DNA from: Candidatus Gastranaerophilales bacterium
Lineage (GTDB): Bacteria; Cyanobacteriota; Vampirovibrionia; Gastranaerophilales; Gastranaerophilaceae
Length of the DNA: 8,749 nucleotides
Assembly: GCA_021201175.1 (NCBI GenBank)
Contig: JAJQFK010000149.1
Span: 1 to 8,749, forward strand
Direction: 5' to 3'
Shown here: positions 5,848 to 8,749 of the stretch, piece after piece
Position numbering within the stretch: position 1 is the stretch's first letter
Layout of the letters: every line of letters starts with the position of its first letter
The notes under the pieces: model-generated
What the model saw: only the letters and a program-made list of their open reading frames with translations
Database searches by the model: none
What the model was told of the DNA's origin: nothing
Made by a program: the position numbers and the translations under genes

Positions 5848-5853
5848 TATAAT
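5848..5853 (+). promoter_or_regulatory. Possible -10 element for spmA
   Basis: A perfect TATAAT lies 18 bases before the spmA ATG. No recognisable -35 is found at 16-18 bases upstream. If used, the mRNA leader would be only about a dozen bases and would carry no Shine-Dalgarno site. The AT-richness of the region makes a chance match quite possible. Confidence 0.3.
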
Positions 5854-5871
5854 ATCTAATAGAATTGTATT

Positions 5872-6480
5872 ATGAATTATATATGGTATTTTTTAATATT
5901 AATTTCAATAGTATTCGGAGTTATTAACGGCAGACTCTCCGAAGTTACAAATGCTGTTTTTTCAGGTACGGAATTAGCTGTTAAGATAGTTTTGACACTA
6001 CTGGGAATTATGACTTTTTGGTTAGGAATAATGAAAATCGCGGAAAAATCAGGAATTGTAGAATTTTTATCCAAAATACTAACCCCCGCAGCAGAAAAAA
6101 TATTTCCGGAAATTCCTAAAGGCAGCCCTATTATAGGGGATATTGCAATGAATTTCTCTGCAAATGCTTTAGGGCTTGCTAATGCCGCCACTCCTATCGG
6201 TATTAAAGCTATGGAAGGAATGCAAAAATTAAATATTGATAAGCAAAGTGCATCAGACCCTATGTGTACACTTTTGGCTATGAATACGGCAGGATTTCAA
6301 ATTATTCCGGCTACGGTTATTGCAATTCTTGCTGCAAACGGTTATAAAAATCCTACAGAAATAATTGTACCGACTCTTTTGGTTACCGGTACTGCATTCA
6401 TTTCGGCTATAATTATTGCTAAAATTTTCAAAAAATTATTTCCGGCACAACAAGAAAGTGCGGTAGAAAATAATGATTAA
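5872..6480 (+). CDS. spmA: SpmA-like membrane protein (nucleoside-recognition/Gate family)
   Basis: A 202-residue membrane protein close to the usual SpmA length (about 190-200). Hydrophobic segments lie at about 2-18, 36-54, 140-156 and 165-184. Conserved SpmA-type stretches are FWLGIMKIAEKSGIVEFL (49-66), the KIFPEIPKGSP region (76-86) and MNFSANALGLANAATPIGIK (93-112). In Bacillus, SpmA acts with SpmB in spore-core dehydration, but homologues occur widely in bacteria that never sporulate, where the role is unknown. The ATG at 5872 has no clear Shine-Dalgarno site. It overlaps spmB by 8 bases and the pair forms an operon. No other sporulation gene is visible, so a spore function should not be assumed. 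The family assignment is firm. Confidence 0.88.
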   Translation: MNYIWYFLILISIVFGVINGRLSEVTNAVFSGTELAVKIVLTLLGIMTFWLGIMKIAEKSGIVEFLSKILTPAAEKIFPEIPKGSPIIGDIAMNFSANALGLANAATPIGIKAMEGMQKLNIDKQSASDPMCTLLAMNTAGFQIIPATVIAILAANGYKNPTEIIVPTLLVTGTAFISAIIIAKIFKKLFPAQQESAVENND

Positions 6481-7009
6481 AGAATTAATTGATTTATTGT
6501 CTTTATGGGCGCTTCCCGGAATAATTTTAATTATTTTAACTGTTGCTATTTTCAGAAAAGTGAGTGTATATGAAGCATTTATTGAAGGAGCAAAAGACGG
6601 GGCAAAAGTAAGTTTTAATATAATTCCGTATCTTATGGCAATTATAGTTGCTGTTTCAATGCTTCGTGCTTCCGGTGCAATTGATTCTATAGCAAGTATT
6701 TTTAACGGTATATTAAATAAAATTCATATACCGGCTGATATTCTGCCGTTAGCTATAGTTCGTTCGCTTTCAGGCAGTGCTGCACTGGGGGTTTTTTCAG
6801 ATATTGTTTCTAATAATAATATTGACTCTTATACAACAAAGCTTGCTGCAATAATGATGGGAAGTTCAGAAACAACATTTTATGTTCTTACCGTATATTT
6901 TGGCGCTGTAGGTATTAAAAAGTATAGATATGCGCTGTTGACAGGACTTTGTGCAGATTTCGCCGGTATTGTCATGGCTGTAATAATTACAAGTATATTT
7001 TTTATTTAA
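6473..7009 (+). CDS. spmB: SpmB-like membrane protein
   Basis: A 178-residue protein that matches SpmB in length. It starts inside the end of spmA (ATGATTAA), so translation is coupled. Typical SpmB stretches are YEAFIEGAKDGAKVSFNIIPYL (visible as YEAFIEGAK at 33-41 and NIIPYLMAI at 49-57), RSLSGSAALG at 97-106 and GSSETTFYVLTVYFGAVGI at 130-148. Hydrophobic helices lie at about 12-27, 50-66, 134-148 and 159-177. It should sit in the cytoplasmic membrane with SpmA, probably as a two-component Gate-domain transporter or channel of unknown substrate. Its stop codon (7007-7009) overlaps the stop of the convergent gene on the other strand by two bases, with no room for a separate terminator between them. 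Confidence 0.9.
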   Translation: MIKELIDLLSLWALPGIILIILTVAIFRKVSVYEAFIEGAKDGAKVSFNIIPYLMAIIVAVSMLRASGAIDSIASIFNGILNKIHIPADILPLAIVRSLSGSAALGVFSDIVSNNNIDSYTTKLAAIMMGSSETTFYVLTVYFGAVGIKKYRYALLTGLCADFAGIVMAVIITSIFFI

Positions 7010-8691
7010 ATCATATTTTTAAAAATATTAGGAGTTTTTTCATTTAAATGTTCAACAGCGTATCTGTTTGCTTCTTCTTGTTTCTTTGCGGCAGCAACTT
7101 TCTTTTCAGTTACCGCTCTGTTATATTTCGGAAGGAGTATTCCCAGCATTGCTACAGAGAAGGCAATATCTGCAACACGGCAAATATTTCTCAAATTACG
7201 TACTTTAACACTTGAAACCTCTGCGGCGGTTTTTAATTCTGTATTTTTAATCCAATTTCCGAATTGTTTTGCACGGTAAACAGCCTGCCCGCCTGCTTTT
7301 TTAACAATAGAATCACCCGCTGTAACTACGGGCTTAACAGCTTCTTTACTTCTATTTAACAGAACAATATCTTCTCCGAGAAGTTTTGCTCCTGCATTTG
7401 TTTTTGAAAAAGCTTCTATTCCCGAAGCCGCTCCCTTTTTAACATAATCTCCCAGAAAATACAAACCCGAGAATGATGCAATATCTCTAACCGTTGTTTC
7501 TCTAAGTTCATTTTCATCTTCAGCCCCCATCATTCTGCTTGCAAATGTAGAAGCTGCTATCCATCTGCACTGATCCATTGTCGGGAAAATACCCGAGAAT
7601 TGAAACATTTTCATTGATGGTTTTTTCATCATTGATGCAGCTGCCAATCCGTACATGCCCGCTGCTGAAAGAAGTTTTTTGCCAAAAAATTTCTTTTTTT
7701 GATTTTCGTCCATTTTTTGGGTTGTATCTTTTTTCCCAAAATCTTTATATATTGGAGCGCCTTCAGCGCCAAACTGCTTTCGTGTTATAGCTCTATTTAT
7801 AGTTTGAATACTAACAGCAATCCCGATAACAGTTGCCATACCTATAAGACTCTTTTTGTTTACAAATCCTTTTAAAGAATCTGAATATTTATTTACAGCC
7901 TCCGCAACAACCGGCATGGAGTTTTGAGGATTAGACTCATTTACGGAATTTAATGCTTTATTTTTTACGGCATTAAATCTAACTCCCAAATCTGTAACAT
8001 CTCTTATAGTTTCTTCCAGATTTGCTTGTGGTGTTCCGTTAAATTTGAGTATGTTTTCTGCTTTTGTGACGCCGACAAGTTTTTCTTTGGCTTTAGATAA
8101 AAGGTCTTTTTTATTTTTCGGGTTAGTCTTAATAACTCCGGTAATTATATCAACAGCTTCCTGATATTGAGGTGCAGCAGACTTATCTGCATATTTAACC
8201 CAATTTTTGCCGTCCAAACCTTCAATAGACCCTAAAGCCGTTTTGACATATTCTTTTGTTTTATCTTCAGCGCCTGAGTTTTGGACTTGATTATAGATAT
8301 TTTTCATTTTATCCACTGCATCAGCATTTGCCCAGGAAGCGGAAGGATTTGTTCCTTTTAATTGTTCAGATTTTGGCAGCAGCATTGCAATGCCTTTTAC
8401 AATAAGCCCCGGCATTAAGCAGTTAACAAATAATCCCGAAAATTCTCTGCGGAATGTTTCCATAGCCGCTGCCAATCCGGTTTTTAAATCTACCAGAGTT
8501 CTCGGGATATTTGTTGAAACCGTATCAATAAATGACACCTGTATCATTGCATTTTTATCAAGAACCTTAAAACCTTTATCCAAAACATTAAAAGCAGCAT
8601 CTGCAACTGTTCCGTTAAATGAATTAGAATGTTTTTTATTTTTCTCATTATATGAATATTTATTTTGCTGTAATGCACCGGTTATTTTCAA
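7006..8691 (-). CDS. Large lineage-specific hypothetical protein with hydrophobic segments
   Basis: A 561-residue protein rich in Ala, Lys and Asn. The start is TTG at 8691-8689: an in-frame TAA lies three codons upstream and the next in-frame ATG is at residue 48, which would lose the conserved-looking N-terminus. AGG nine bases upstream may serve as a weak ribosome site. The first 27 residues are polar and end in SFNGT. Then comes an amphipathic region (VSFIDTVSTNIPRTLVDLKT), hydrophobic segments at about 86-105, 281-297, 340-355 and 507-520, a Lys-rich linker (315-340), and a charged C-terminal helix at 528-550. There is no cleavable signal peptide. I recognise no enzymatic motif. The style recalls paralogous, function-unknown proteins of gut Gastranaerophilales, but that is recollection. 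A membrane- or envelope-associated role is plausible. The gene converges on spmB. Confidence 0.85.
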   Translation of the reverse strand: MKITGALQQNKYSYNEKNKKHSNSFNGTVADAAFNVLDKGFKVLDKNAMIQVSFIDTVSTNIPRTLVDLKTGLAAAMETFRREFSGLFVNCLMPGLIVKGIAMLLPKSEQLKGTNPSASWANADAVDKMKNIYNQVQNSGAEDKTKEYVKTALGSIEGLDGKNWVKYADKSAAPQYQEAVDIITGVIKTNPKNKKDLLSKAKEKLVGVTKAENILKFNGTPQANLEETIRDVTDLGVRFNAVKNKALNSVNESNPQNSMPVVAEAVNKYSDSLKGFVNKKSLIGMATVIGIAVSIQTINRAITRKQFGAEGAPIYKDFGKKDTTQKMDENQKKKFFGKKLLSAAGMYGLAAASMMKKPSMKMFQFSGIFPTMDQCRWIAASTFASRMMGAEDENELRETTVRDIASFSGLYFLGDYVKKGAASGIEAFSKTNAGAKLLGEDIVLLNRSKEAVKPVVTAGDSIVKKAGGQAVYRAKQFGNWIKNTELKTAAEVSSVKVRNLRNICRVADIAFSVAMLGILLPKYNRAVTEKKVAAAKKQEEANRYAVEHLNEKTPNIFKNMI

Positions 8692-8749
8692 TTTGTTTTA
8701 CCTGCTGCGACCTATAAATTCTACCCTTGCTATAATATCAAGTTAACAA

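Noticed and set aside
5877..6191. 104-codon minus-strand frame inside spmA
   Set aside because: It is the antisense shadow of a gene with conserved family motifs.
8390..8746. 118-codon plus-strand frame antisense to the large protein
   Set aside because: It mirrors the open frame of the 561-residue gene, has no ribosome site, and its composition is that of a reverse-complement shadow.
1..8749. CRISPR array or toxin-antitoxin pair
   Set aside because: No regularly spaced direct repeats were seen, and no small gene pair has recognisable toxin or antitoxin features.

Overview
The window is AT-rich bacterial chromosome carrying what looks like a decayed prophage or prophage-derived element next to a tRNA-Leu gene. 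The host cannot be named with certainty. An AlaR/AlaT-like operon and an spmA/spmB pair are common in Firmicutes. The last gene, a 561-residue low-complexity protein with an SFNGT segment near its N-terminus, reminds me of lineage-specific proteins of gut Gastranaerophilales (non-photosynthetic relatives of Cyanobacteria). That last point is memory-based inference, not a database result.

Layout: (1) 1-105 is the tail of an unidentified gene. 118-1757 is a tight operon of an Lrp/AsnC-type regulator and a class I/II PLP aminotransferase. (2) About 1758-5692 is the element. Its left arm runs leftward: a 38-codon ORF, a 5'-truncated reverse transcriptase and a phage-like hypothetical protein. Its right arm runs rightward as one operon: an XRE-type repressor, a zinc-ribbon membrane protein and a large serine recombinase. 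The two arms diverge from a roughly 150-bp control region full of TTTACAT/ATGTAAA half-sites. (3) 5693-5773 is tRNA-Leu(GAG) on the minus strand with a clear sigma70 promoter. The recombinase reading frame ends inside this tRNA, which marks the right attachment junction. (4) 5872-7009 is spmA-spmB. (5) 7006-8691 is a large protein on the minus strand, read from a TTG start.

How it fits together: the element has the two ends of a temperate-phage-like map (repressor and integrase on one side, a terminal reverse-transcriptase cassette on the other) but no replication, packaging, head or lysis genes. The reverse transcriptase begins abruptly, about 26 residues before its YMDD motif, directly after the start of an unrelated small ORF. 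The simplest reading is one large internal deletion that joined the first leftward gene after the control region to the last genes before the left end. An 8-bp inverted repeat sits exactly at this junction. The right-arm operon is intact, so the repressor and recombinase may still be made. The flanking chromosomal genes look ordinary and complete.
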